Below, one piece after another: positions 46,888 to 57,430 of a stretch of 64,000 nt of DNA (within the stretch, counting starts at the first letter, position 1; each line of letters begins with the position of its first letter). This DNA comes from Cylicocyclus nassatus (Eukaryota > Nematoda > Chromadorea > Rhabditida > Strongylidae), in assembly GCA_958299035.1 (NCBI GenBank), contig CATQJL010000223.1:7739753-7803752 (forward strand), given 5' to 3'. The translations under genes were made by a program, and so were the position numbers. The notes beneath the pieces were generated by a model that was given only the letters and a program-made list of their open reading frames with translations, was not told the origin of the DNA and searched no databases.

Positions 46888-47321
46888 AATCTTCTTGTTA
46901 GTTGCTTGAGCGAAGTCCAAGATTGGTACAGAACTTTATCGCACAGAATAACAGACTAACGTCTCGGCGAACTCGCCTTCTTCAGAGTCTGAAAAGTCGC
47001 AGACACATGAGTAAACTATCCGAACAGACACCTCGTCGACTACAGAAAGGAGCCCAACTCTCTAAGAAAAACAACAGCCTTAACCAAAACCAAGATTAAG
47101 CCAGTGCTCACCTTAACAGATGAAAATTTGGTGGGTGCAGACCACTTATGTCAAAAGCTGTACCGTCTTACTTTTATAGTTAACTAGTGACCCGGTTCTA
47201 ACCTGACCTCATTATTCAAAAGCCACAGAGGCTCTGATAAGGAGACAGCTCGTTAGTAATGGCTAGGCACTCGTCCTTTCGGTTGATTTTTGGATTTTGG
47301 GCGGCTATCCAAAACGCTTCG
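46888..47321 (-). repeat. Penelope terminal direct repeat, downstream copy
   Basis: Matches 54141-54573 almost base for base from AATCTTCTTGTTAGTTGCTT to CTATCCAAAACGCTTC, including the end of the coding region and the 3' untranslated region. Differences include substitutions inside the hammerhead-like motif. Confidence 0.88.
46952..46991 (-). other. Hammerhead-like fold, downstream copy (core altered)
   Basis: Same two-stem layout as at 54205-54244, with CAGACT/AGTCTG and GGCGA/TCGCC pairs. The second core strand reads GAGA in place of GAAA, which should impair a hammerhead core. Confidence 0.5.
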
Positions 47322-49913
47322 AGTGTCTTGCGCGCTAGGATCTCGGGTTCACGCGCCAGGATTCGAACCTGCACTCCCACCTCCGCGTCATCATGGCTGA
47401 GCCTGCGATGCATGCCTAACGGAGTAGCTACGTTGCCCTTGCTGAGACCATCTAAGTGTTCTTTGATGCGCGTGCATAGGGGGCGACTCGTCTCGCCAAT
47501 ATACATGTCTCCACATGATGTACACGTGATAAGGTAGACAACACCTGATATCATACAGTCTCTTTCCTTGCCGAATGGACAAATTACACAATTAGACGTT
47601 GTACAGAGACGATCGTACTCCCGGTTTCGTACTAGCTGCTGTTTAAGGTTTGCAGGGGGAATGTCGACGATCCTTACAATATCGTTGAGGCCTGCTTGAT
47701 GAAGTAATCTGCGAACAGCCCTACTAAACTCTTCTGGGATATATGGTAGACAAAATGGGATCTGATCGTCAGCTTCCAATCTAGGCGGTGTACGATGGAC
47801 TCGGAATCTGTAAGGGTGATAAGCTTTTGTGTTGTATCCATTGAATCTTGCTGCTGATTCTGCAAGCTCCAGCGAACGCATTTTCTCGTCCCTATCAGAA
47901 GAGACCCCCGCTTCCGTTCTAAACATGTTTCCTATGACGGATGCCTTTATTCGAGCGGGATGTGCTGAAGAATGGTGTACTAAGATGTTTTTGCTGCTAG
48001 GCTTTCGGTACCATCTGGTCTTGAACCCTCTGCTTGATGAACATAACTGTACGTTGAGGAACGGCAGCCATCCATCTTTGGGTTTTTCCCTCGTCATCTT
48101 GATGTTAGCGTCCTGGGAATTCATGATATTGAAGCAAGTATCAAGCTCGGCCTGGGTAGGACACACGATACAGCAGTCGTCCACGTACCGACAGTAGAAC
48201 AGAGGCTTGCTCGCCAGTACTGGGGCTTCCACCTTAGACATAAAAACAATTGCCAAGGTCGGCACTAGACTCTGTCCCATAGCCAATCCTCTTATCTCCC
48301 TGCAATAGTTTCCACACCAACGAAATATGGAGCAGTTGAGACACTTTTTGACCAAGGACAAAATGCCTCTGATGCTAACACCATAAAGATTGAGTGACGA
48401 CTGGTGTTCTATAAGAAGTTCAAAGGTTGCTTGCATTGCGGCGTTGTTGGAGACGTTGGTATAGAGCGATTCCACATCGAAAGACTCCAGAACGCATCCT
48501 TGCCTTACATTGGTGCTGCGCAGACGATCAAGAAACATTTTGGTGTTAGAGAGATGTGCGGGGACAAATCTGAGCAGTTGAGAAAGAATAGTATTGGGAA
48601 ACCACGAAATCCTATCCGTAGAACCTCCGACACCGCTGATGATAGGCCTCACCTTAAAGTCTTGCGGATTATTAGACGTTAAACTATCAATAGGCACTTT
48701 ATGTGTCTTGATTAGAGTGTACAGGACTGGACACATAGGCAAATCGGTCTTCATTCATGAAGCGAGAGCCCTAGGAATGCCTTCAGCCTTAGCTACGTCT
48801 AACCATACCCTGTTTAAGCGGCGGTATTGCTTCCTGAAATCGTTTGCTCGTATACGTATTTGTCACAGGCTCGTATACGGTAATATCCTGCAGATGGTGT
48901 TTGGTGATCGCCATGTCCAGATCTCGAGAAAGAATCACAAACTCCCCTCCTCTGTCGCTGACAGACACCTTGATCTCCCCTGCAGCGCAAAGGTCGCGAA
49001 TTTCGCGCAGGCCGCGGCGTTGCAAAAATGTTAAATTACTATTTTGGAGTTTTTGGCAAAAACGACTGAGAATTGAGAACAACCCCGTAGCAAACACTCG
49101 AAACTTGGCGTCCGCCGGTTGATTAGGCTCCTGTGGTTTGTATACCAAACGCGGAAAAGGAATAACTGGCCATGTTTTCCCCGCAGCTGTTTCGCCGTCT
49201 CTTGCGCTCTCTCGCTCGTTGGCTCGCTGACGTATCTTTCCGTGAACATATTGCAGGCTGCCAACAATCCTACGCGATACCCGAGATCCTATTGATTGAT
49301 TAGATGCGAAACTAGGACCAAGATTCAGTAATGATAGCGCATCATCGGAAATGAGTGCATTGCCAATTACTGACACCCGGAATCGACTAGGAGCATTAGT
49401 GAGAGAGGAAGCAGCACAGTTTTGACCTTCGTAACCGCAACTGTTTGCACTAGCCGGCTCTTGTGAATGGTCTTGCCCTTGTTCAACTAAAGTTTTAAAC
49501 TTTTTCTGCAATCTAGACTTAGTATTAGATCGGATATAATTATAGATGTGCTTCGACTCACCCACGATCCTCTTCCAAAGGCGATCAGGCATATATCGTA
49601 CACAACATTGCTCCTTGTACAAACACTTAGACAACATCTTATACATATGATCTTGCTTGGATCGCAGTGCCATACGAAGAAGTTGTTGCTCGATTTTCTT
49701 CACTTGCTGACTTTCCTTGGGTAGACCGCATACTTCGTGTATTCGTTTCCTTGAGATAAACTTCGGCATCACATGTTCTTCCAAGCAGCGGCGTAGGAAG
49801 TGGATGGTCTGCCTCTCCGAGACAATCTTTTGTCTCAAAGAGAGAGTTTCTTTTACGAGTCGAAAGGAAGTTGCTGGTACATCGTTCATAAGCATCCATG
49901 TTCGACTGTCCAT
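47216..49913 (-). pseudogene. Penelope-like reverse transcriptase with GIY-YIG endonuclease
   Basis: The N-terminal frame (49913-48789, 374 aa) is followed, after a 1-nt frame change and a TGA near 48757, by a 512-aa frame (48754-47216). The latter shows KVRPIISGVG, ESFDVESLYTNV (first catalytic Asp), GLAMGQSLVP and the catalytic YVDD at about residue 190. A Cys-rich linker (CTTSNCVICPFGKERDC) follows, then a GIY-YIG nuclease with VVYLITCTSCGDMYIGETSR at about residue 405 and the downstream Arg and Glu/His region. RT-linker-GIY-YIG is the diagnostic Penelope architecture. The break near 48.8 kb means this copy is inactive. Confidence 0.9.
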
Positions 49914-49999
49914 AAATCTTCTCAGACAATCGACGGGACCCCTCCGCCGGACCCTCCGAAACTGCCAGAGTCGCGCCGGACCCAGTTGACCAATGAGAG

Positions 50000-50320
50000 A
50001 AGGGCAAATGGGCGGTCCATCGCGGTGACATCACTGGCAGGCAAATGGGAGGCTTCTCCGGCCCTGCTGCAAAGGTCCGCCATTTCTCCGGCGCGACTCT
50101 GCCAGATTTGGCGGACTCCGCGCCGGAGAAATTTGCGCGGCGCGTGTCCGCCAAATTTGGAAGAGCCGCGCCGGAGAAAATGGGAGGGGTCCGGAGCAGA
50201 AATGGGAGGCCTCCGGAGCAGAAAATGGGAGGTATCCGGAGCAGAAAATGGGAGGTATCCGGAGCAGAAAATGGGAGGTATCCGGAGCAGAAAATGGGAG
50301 GTATCCGGAGCAGGCTGCGT
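50000..50320. repeat. 23-bp tandem repeat block, proximal
   Basis: At least four perfect consecutive copies of GGAGCAGAAAATGGGAGGTA plus TCC (23 bp) lie at about 50213-50312. Diverged units on the left carry GCGCCGGAGAAA variants. The same unit forms the block at 53810-54110 in the same orientation. The block lies in the 5' region of the Penelope gene. Confidence 0.82.
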
Positions 50321-51379
50321 ATCGATTTGGCGCGTAGCAAGCAAACGTCTAACTCCACGGTGATGAGTCCTCTGTTTACGCTCTTTGTCCATATTTTAGT
50401 CGCCGTTTCTTTGATTTTGTTGTTTTTGCGCGTTTCTTTACCGTTTTTTTCTTTTCCGCGTTGCTCTTCGTCGCGTTGGCGTTTATGTTGCTGTAAGTTC
50501 CTCGTTTTCAGGTTTATGTTTCAAATTTTCGTGCGGTTGCACTCAATCACCTTCAGTGTTTGGCTCTTTCCGACTTGCTGAGACATCGTAGACTATTGAT
50601 GGAGTGGTTTTTGTGATTAATTCTGGATTTTCGAAACAATGAGGTTAGTTGCGCAACTATCTAGTGTTGTTGTGATGAAAGTATCGTCTAAATAATTCGT
50701 TTATTGCTATCTCCACCGATGAATCACTTTGCCGTTTGCGTGGTTCGCATCTCGCGTGTCTGTGTGGAATTATCATGCGGTTTTCCGCGAATTATCAATA
50801 CGACTGTTTTTTACATACCATATTTTGTTTTCAGGGCAGAGGTAATGAACTGTGAAGAGCATGCATTGCATTGTGCAGCATTGCTTTCAAAATTTTCGTA
50901 ATGCAGCTTTTTTACCTTCAGCTTTAGCACTTCTACTCTTTCTGTTGTTGTTGTTGATTTTGACTTCAGTTTAGTATACACTATGTTTAAACGTAACCAA
51001 ACCAACTCAAGATATCTGTGTTTACTGGTATGGATCCCATTTACGATATAGAGGTTGTTTTCACCGAGAGTTTTGCGCCAAAACCAGTGCGGACATTCGT
51101 AGTGAATACTAGTAAGTCACAGCTCTACTTCTTTTCTCGAGGTCTCGGGAGTTTTGATTTTTTGATTGTCTTCAGATGCCGCTTTGCATTCCATCAATGC
51201 AAATGTTGAGCCATCTTCAGGCGTTTGCACGTTTCCCGCGAACAGTCACTTCCCTGATCGTTTTATTCTTTGGTATGTTCAATTTACACTTTATCACGAG
51301 TTATTGATTGGTTGGGCACGGAGCTCATGCGTATGCTTGCGGCAATGCTTGCGGCGTTTCGCGCATCTGTTATACAGGG

Positions 51380-51577
51380 GTTTTCAATCTGAGTGTCACG
51401 GTCGACGTGGTTCACCCCCTCGAGAGCCGCGTCGCATGGGTCTCTCACGTAGTACACGACCGCACCCGGTAACGCGAAGGCCTTAGCGGATGCGGCCTTG
51501 TGCCACGTGAGAGACCCATGCGACGCGGCTCTCGAGGGGGTGAACCACGTCGACCGTGACACTCGGATTGAAAGCCT
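51380..51577. repeat. Hairpin formed by an inverted duplication of an exon
   Basis: The left arm (about 51380-51450) and right arm (about 51507-51577) are nearly perfect inverse copies of a block containing GTCACGGTCGACGTGGTTCA. Read plus on the left arm, it encodes SVTVDVVHPLESRVAWVSHV, which fits the style of the surrounding exons. The right arm therefore looks like a reversed copy of this exon. The loop is about 55 bp. Confidence 0.7.
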
Positions 51578-53529
51578 CTGTGCACGAGCCGCAGTTTACC
51601 AAGGTGTGTTTATCCTCATCTAAAGTACGCAGTAAATTTTGCAGTCCATCATTTAGATCGCCTATTGCATGGCTGAAGGACAACTGGTTGTTGTCACCTT
51701 ACATGCCAATAAATGTGAGTAATGTCAAGAAAGGACTGAGCTTGCCTTCCAACAACGTTTAATTCACTGCGTTTCTTTCCCAGACGATAAAGCAGAAGAA
51801 GTTGTGTTCCGTGAGGCACCAACCACCTGAAGGCATGGATAAAATGGTTTCTATCGCATTGGAGAGAGCTGCGGCTAAGGTTTGATATCTGTTTAGTCAA
51901 ATTGTTTGATTTTGTTGGTGAATCCTTGTTTTTACTTTTCTTTTTTCATGATGTTAGCCTCATATCAGGGGAAGAGGACTTTTGTTTACTGGGCGTTTCA
52001 AACCACCATTTATCCTCAGAATTCAGGAGGAAGACGAGCTTGGGCTAGCTGAGTATGTGATGTCGGACGGACCCGCCCATGATTCTACTTTCATGCGATC
52101 ACAGATTGTGAGATTTGACATGCGTTTATCGGATATTAGTGATTACGGATTTCTAAACTTAGGTGGTCCAGAAATGGTCTCAAATCATAAGTTTGTTCTT
52201 GGAAGCCATCCAAGCATCTCAATCTCCCCCAGGTATCATTGGTATATAGCATTTCTACTTATCCTTTGTTTGAATGAATGATAGTACAGTAGAGCCGACT
52301 CCCGATGACACTTTATTTGGTGGATCCTTTACTTGCGGACTCATAGCAGCACGACTACGGCACGTGGTGAAACAGCGTCTTGATATTGCGCGGAGCTTGC
52401 TAGCATTAATTCAGCTCTACTCTGAAGACAGTGTGGGTAAAAACAGTTTTCTCAAGTTTGTGGTATTTCAATAAGATTTCAGGGGCGTTACGACTATCCG
52501 ATGTTTGAGTTTTCTGATCTCGGAAGGAAACTCAGCAATATCATCAATAATTATAGATTGTTTGACGATCAGCTGTCTCTGAAATTGGCAAAGTGGGCCT
52601 GAATAGACGCATGCGTGTCCCAGATATGCGAAATCTAGTGTCTCGAAATCTTTCTAGGGATAATGTGCAGGTGTCTCTATGTAGTTGGTTCTTCAAAGGA
52701 GAGGGCGTGGATTGGCTGAGTAAGGTAGCGCACATAGGACGCTTTGAAGAAGCTGACTCGCCCCCGGAATTCAACGTTTTTCTGGACAAAATACTCGAGG
52801 TATAATTCAATGCAGTGTCGTTCTTGTTTTGTCAAACAGATTATGTCCAGGCTGGATTACTATTTCTATCACCATATTCCGCGCAGGTTTTCTTGGCCAG
52901 ATCTTTAGCATTGCATGAGCAGTATGCAGTTTTGATGGTAGGTGTCTTTGCAAGCTATAATTTTCAAATACCACTGATTCAATTCATGTTTTTCCATTAT
53001 ATCACGCAATGGACTTGGTGCATTTAGAACCTTTGCACTTTATCTGCAAGCAGTATCCCTGATGAACTTCGCCCTGTCATGACATTTTACAGTGTCATTG
53101 CATACTCTGGAATAGGAAAACCCTTGAAAGTGTGTAATACAAGCAGCTTTCTAATAAGTTCAGTATATACTGGTAGCTCTTTTAGGCTATGACCAATTTT
53201 AATCTCGCCGCTAAAGGAGTAACCGATCAGAACAAGGCGCTTCTGACTGCTTTGTCACCTGTTGGCAAAACCCAAGAGATCAACCTCGGAGATTACTACG
53301 TAATGGTAAGATGTCTTTCACATATCTCAGAAAAATTTAATGGTGTTTATCAGGCTTAAGAGGCTTTTAAGGCTTTTAAGAGTCGCCGATGATATGGGCC
53401 AACTGCGACTGCAATTCAACTGTTCCACAAACCGTTGTTTGGTTGGAAAGGTTCATTCTTCGTTACACCAGTGGGTGTGAAATGATTAACGATATAAAAT
53501 GATTTTTCGAAGAAGTTTGAAAAATTTGA

Positions 53530-53535
53530 AATAAA
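53530..53535 (+). promoter_or_regulatory. Poly(A) signal of the captured gene fragment
   Basis: AATAAA lies about 170 bp after the putative stop at 53357-53359. It suggests the fragment includes the true 3' end of its source gene. Confidence 0.4.
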
Positions 53536-53718
53536 TGTCTTATCTCTTCGTTCTTTCTTCTATCTTCTATCCACAAACGCTAGGGGTGAGAGGGATGGGG
53601 TAAAGACGGGGTTGAGGGTCGCGCTAAACTCTTACCCGGGGGGGGTCGTATTCGGCTGATTTGGGTGGGGTTTAGAGACAAAGTCGACAAAGTTTAGAGA
53701 CAAGACGAAGTCTGCCGC

Positions 53719-53812
53719 AACATACTGTAATTAGCCCTAATTAAGCTCCAAACCCACATGGGGTTTGGAGCTTTATTAGGGCTAATTACAGTATGCCGCG
53801 GCAGACTTGCGG
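53719..53812. repeat. Short palindrome at the edge of the gene fragment
   Basis: Arms of about 45 bp, GTCTGCCGCAACATACTGTA and its inverse, meet near ACCCACATGGGGTT. It lies directly before the second 23-bp repeat block and may mark an insertion or end-joining boundary. Confidence 0.7.
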
Positions 53813-54110
53813 AGCACAAAATCGGGGGGCTCCGGCGCACAAAATCGGGGGGGGGGGCTCCGGAGCAGAAAATGGGAGGTATCCGGAGCAGAAAATGGGA
53901 GGTATCCGGCGCACAAAATCGGGGGGCTTCGGAGCAGAAAATGGGAGGTATTCGGAGCAGAAAATGGGAGGTATCCGGAGCAGAAAATGGGAGGTATCCG
54001 CCGGAGAAATGGGAGGGCTCCGCCGGACAAATGGGAGGGCTCCGCCGGACAAATGGGAGACCCACCGCTGGGGAAACGCCGCGACCCTGCCATTTCTCCG
54101 GCGGAGGGGT
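53810..54110. repeat. 23-bp tandem repeat block, distal
   Basis: Diverged units of the same 23-bp family as 50000-50320: GGAGCAGAAAATGGGAGGTA, GCGCACAAAATCGGGGGGCT and CCGGACAAATGGGAGGGCTC. Orientation is the same as the proximal block. Confidence 0.78.
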
Positions 54111-54140
54111 CCTATCCGCTGTCTGAGTTGGCATAGTTGC

Positions 54141-54573
54141 AATCTTCTTGTTAGTTGCTTGAGCGAAGTCCAAGATTGGTACAGAACTTTATCGCACAGA
54201 ATAACAGACTAACGTTTCGGCGAAATCGCCTTCTTCAGAGTCTGAAAAGTCGAAGACACATGAGTAAACTATCCGATCAAACACCTCGTCGACTACAGAA
54301 AGGAGCCCAACCCTCTAAGAAAAACAACAGCCTTAACCAAAACCAAGATTAAGCCAGTGCTCACCTTAACAGATGAAAATTTGGTGGATGCAGACCACTT
54401 ATGTCAAAAGCTGTACCGTCTTACTTTTATAGTTGATTAGTGACCCGGTTCTAACCTGACCTCATTATTCAAAAGCCACAGAGGCTCTGATAAGGAGACA
54501 GCTCGTTAGTAATGGCGAGGCACTCGTCCTTCCGGTTGATTTTTGGATTTTGGGCGGCTATCCAAAACGCTTC
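54141..54573 (-). repeat. Penelope terminal direct repeat, upstream (5'-truncated) copy
   Basis: Matches 46888-47321. The minus frame 54573-54469 encodes the last 35 residues of the GIY-YIG protein (EAFWIAAQNPKINRKDECLA), then stop and the 3' region. It begins abruptly mid-gene at the 11-bp target duplication, as expected of a partial copy made during the same insertion. Confidence 0.88.
54205..54244 (-). ncRNA. Hammerhead-ribozyme-like motif in the Penelope terminal repeat
   Basis: On the minus strand, CAGACT, then CTGAAGA (fits the CTGANGA core), a GGCGATTTCGCC stem, GAAA, a very short ACGTTAGT turn, and AGTCTG pairing with the first block. Hammerhead motifs with minimal helix III are known from Penelope-like elements. 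Here the outer CAGACT/AGTCTG pairing overlaps the expected cleavage triplet, so the exact fold is uncertain. This is the only one of three copies with both core strands intact. Confidence 0.5.
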
Positions 54574-54587
54574 AAAGTATACACTGC

Positions 54588-55100
54588 GTAAATAATTCCT
54601 CGTTCCCCATAACGGTATAGTTGCATCGTCGTCTTCTATCTCATTCGTGGTCCATAATCCATCGGACTGCGCCATCAACTCATATCCATGTATCTTTCCT
54701 GTTATGCGGACCATTTCACACACTTTCTGTGGAATTGATAGCCGGCGACGTTGCAAAATAGTCGTTGTTGTTCGAATGCGAAAGAGCTACTCACGGATAC
54801 TTCGATGGCATCCCTGTAACATTTGGTAGCATTTTGCCAAGATGGGTTGGGATTGTCCGCAAATAGGTTAACTGTAGTTCGCAGCATCGGAGCGTTAGCC
54901 GAAGTTAAACAGTCAATCGCCTTTGGGAGTGCGAAGATGTTTGAATAAGGATTTATGCCGCATATTTGGTACTCCGCATTCGTAGAGGCACTGCAAAAAA
55001 TCAAAGTCACAATGCAGAGGTGTACACCTGGGAGAGTGCTCGTAACCCTTGGAAAGATCGTAGTTGATGGCGTATATGTCGAATTGTCGCACGCAAACGG
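54588..55100 (-). pseudogene. Glycoprotein-like region, N-terminal part
   Basis: Within the minus frame 55292-54702, a hydrophobic stretch (HLCIVTLIFCSAS, about residue 90) resembles a signal peptide. It is followed by a Cys-bearing segment with an N-glycosylation site (QNATKC). A frame change precedes the 54756-54588 piece, which is cut by the Penelope insertion and resumes at 46876. This is inferred as the start of the envelope-like region. Confidence 0.45.
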
Positions 55101-55963
55101 AGGTCTCTGTGTGTATTGCGGAGATATTCCGCACGTCCACGTTTTCGTTTTGGGTCCATACGCGTTATAGGTCGTGGGTATATTGGAATATGGCATACGG
55201 TTCACAGGCGGGAATGGACGTTGGCGGAAAAAGGGACGTCTGGGGTAGAATCCACGCTGGTTTGGGAAGAATCTTGGAGGGGGTCGCATCATTCTCTAGC
55301 CTTGCTTATACTTATTCTGCGGAACGTTTGATTTCTTCCGTGGCGTCATTTTCATCTGACTCAGTTCTTGCTCGAGACGGTTAATCTTCTCATCCGTGAG
55401 GAGCGCATTGACGGCTTGGAGGGCCTCCCTATCTTCATTTCTCTCTTGCTCCAAAATCCGATGTTCTTTTTCGGCTCTGTGTACTATAGCTTCAAATTCA
55501 TCCGTATCGGAAAGTCTCCTGATCGCTTTCCTAATCTCTGGATTAAGACCTTTGACGAAGAAATCAATAGCCATGCGAGCCACAACATTTTCTCCTTGGC
55601 CCTGAAATGCAATTGTCTTATAGTAGTCTTTGCGAATTCCCCAACGGTATCCATTCCTTGAGTCATGTGATGTGACTCGTCGCGAATGTTACTGAGGAGC
55701 GAATCATTTTTTAGCTTCTTCGCCAGCTCCGTTCAAATCTTTCCATGCCATTTTTTCAAGGTCAGGAATCTGCTGATACCTAAACCTTGCTCCTCCTGAC
55801 AAATACATGGAAGCAACTTCTTTGCTATTGGGGAAGGGATGGAGAAGCGTAGCACAATATTCTTGTATTCATCCAGGAACTCTTCGAAAGTCTTGTCCTC
55901 ATTGCCAGAAAACTTTCGAGTTCTGATCCTTTTCTTTGGATCAAACTTTTCAAAATTTTCGTT
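55101..55963 (-). pseudogene. Gag (capsid and basic nucleocapsid-like segment)
   Basis: Minus-strand frames from about 55960 to 55296 encode a helical capsid-like region. It contains KTFEEFLDEYKNIVLRF, then a piece with GEFAKT, then FVKGLNPEIRKAIRRL, and ends in a Glu/Arg-rich coiled-coil-like stretch (RILEQERNEDREALQAV). The next frame (from 55292) starts with an Arg/Pro/Phe-rich segment, RGFYPRRPFFRQRPFPP, suited to nucleic acid binding; no CCHC knuckle is visible. FxGNEDxTFEEFLDEY-type sequence is typical of Ty3/gypsy gag. A stop and frame changes are present. Its 5' part is separated by the LINE insertion. Confidence 0.72.
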
Positions 55964-57170
55964 TTGCCACTGGTTGAATACTGCGGCCCTGTATGGAGTC
56001 CTTATCGCTCAAAGGATATTAACAAAACTGAAAGTGTGCAGAGGACGTTTACCAGATTACTCTACTACCGAGTCTTTCCAGACCCAAGCTATCCGCAGGG
56101 TCTTCCCCCATATAAAGTTCGCCTGCGCGAGTTGAACCTCAAGAGTCTTTTTTCACAGAAGGGTAGAAGCTGACTTGATTTTAGCCTATAAGATTCTCAA
56201 AGGTGAACTTCGTTTAAAACCCTCAAACTATTGGGCGTTTCGTCCGGTTTACGGACGGCATGGCAGTTTTGCCTTTCGACTCAAGCTACCGAGCGCAAAT
56301 CGTCTGAGGTGTACGAGTTCCTTCTTTTTCAGAGTCGCCAAATAGCTGGAACGTTTGCCTACTACTCTTTTATGCCTTAAAAATTCAGCACACTTCAAAG
56401 TTGCCATCCGAAAAATGGACATTCTACAAGTACTAGGCATACGTGACGTGGAATGAATTCATTTGTTGCTGTTCTTGTCTTTTTTTTTCACCCGCTTTTG
56501 GTTCTGACTGTATCTTCCCTGCACTGCAGTAACGTGCACAGGCTACTTTTGTATGTTTTCCTAGCTCTCTCGTGTCTTTCCAGAGCTTCTCAACTCCGGG
56601 TGTACCTTTCGTCAGATAGCTTTTCTCAATTTTTATTACCTCCTCTAATACCTCCGGTCAGGTTCTCTGAAGTCTTTTTGTTTCGGATTGTTTCTGGCCG
56701 TTGCACTACACTGGCGGTAATACTAGTATCTGGGGCGTTGTGCTGTCTTCTTCCGCCACTCCGGTCTGTCATGGCGGGTTCGTGGGGAAGGGCGGGGGTT
56801 TCGGTGAGCGGCGGTACTGACAGCCCCCTGCCAGTACACCCGTTTTGGCTTATCTGGCGGGGGCGCCAGTATGGCCGATCGCCGGGCCTCCGCTCTGTCC
56901 CCACGACTTGAGATGCCTGATCGGGCTGACGGGCGAAGAGGGAATTTGCTGGTCAACGTTTCTTTTATGTATCTCTTTCCTCCAGAGAGTGCAAAGGTTA
57001 GACAAGATCTGGATGACTTATTCATTTCAATACGATTGTTCCTTTGTTGGTTTTTTCTTTCTTTTCATGTTTTCTATTGATTTGTCGTTTTACACTCTGT
57101 TCTGATCTGATTTGTTGGATTGAAGCGCGCCTCCTGGCGTACAAAATAAATAAATAAATAAACAAACTTA
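55960..57170 (+). mobile_element. 5'-truncated CR1/Jockey-like LINE tail inside gag
   Basis: It opens in the frame PLVEYCGPVWSPYRSKDINK followed by ESVQRTFTRLL. This is the conserved post-RT region of CR1/Jockey-type proteins. The frame then breaks near 56173. A GC-richer 3' region runs to an (AAAT)n tail, AAAATAAATAAATAAATAAA, at about 57145-57165. The orientation is opposite to the host LTR element. No target duplication was verified. Confidence 0.72.
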
Positions 57171-57174
57171 TCCA

Positions 57175-57430
57175 TTCTACTTCCCAAAATCTTGGCGGTC
57201 TGGTAATACCTGCTTCGGGTCTAGCTGCTCAGAATCACTGAGATCTTCTCTATCTTCGGGCATCCTGTTTTGTGTCGATTCTTGGTAAGTAGTTCTTCTC
57301 TTATTCGTTCCCTAAGTAGACGTCGTAGTAACCTCTCTGTTTGTTTTGAAGATTCTGCTCGTTCTGACAGCAGCTCGCTGTAACGAAACGTGATCATGAA
57401 TAAAAACATTCGCCAAAAATAAGCGCTCTT
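57175..57430 (-). pseudogene. Upstream gag segment, coiled-coil-like
   Basis: The minus frame at about 57409-57221 encodes a charged helical segment (SKQTERLLRRLLRERIREEL). Its composition resembles the gag-associated coiled coil. It is separated from the 55960 gag part only by the LINE tail, so it probably belongs to the same gag region. Frame continuity cannot be shown. Confidence 0.4.

Larger units (their letters stand above)
51030..53535 (+). pseudogene. Intron-containing gene fragment inside the Penelope element
   Basis: Successive exon-like blocks on the plus strand are separated by short introns. They include 51030-51111 (MDPIYDIEVVF...), 51176-51272, up to 51603, 51657-51714 (IAYCMAEGQLVVVTLHANK), 51784 onward, 51969-52232, 52285-52432, 52483-52800, 53050-53138, 53186-53305 (ending LGDYYVM) and 53354-53359 (Ala-stop). 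AATAAA follows at 53530. Donors and acceptors are mostly consensus (ACTAGTAAGT, TTTTAG). Defects are a TGA at 51828, a frame change near 52600 and an inverted exon duplication at 51380-51577, so it is decaying. The length of about 500 codons and several beta-rich segments suggest part of a larger cellular protein. I cannot name it. Confidence 0.6.
46888..54576 (-). mobile_element. Penelope-like element carrying a foreign gene fragment, 7.7 kb
   Basis: GTATACACTGC is present at both edges (46877-46887 and 54577-54587), an 11-bp target duplication enclosing the entire unit. On the minus strand the order is: truncated copy of the element's 3' end (54573-54141), a block of 23-bp repeats (about 54110-53810), a gene fragment on the plus strand (about 51030-53535), a second block of the same repeats (about 50320-50000), the RT/GIY-YIG gene (49913-47216), and the 3' region again (to 46888). 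A partial copy ahead of the full copy is the usual pLTR layout of Penelope-like elements. It sits inside the glycoprotein-like region of the LTR element. Confidence 0.8.

Noticed and set aside
49922..50392. Long ORFs on both strands over the 23-bp arrays
   Set aside because: Open frames arise from a stop-free repeat read in all three phases. They have periodic low-complexity translations and no splice or start context.
51483..51683. Minus-strand ORF of 66 aa as a separate gene
   Set aside because: It reads through the reversed exon arm and the antisense of a better-supported plus-strand exon (51657-51714).
53782..54212. Four overlapping ORFs of 100-140 aa over the distal array
   Set aside because: Same cause as above: the 23-bp period cycles frames, and the translations are repeats of one short peptide in different phases.
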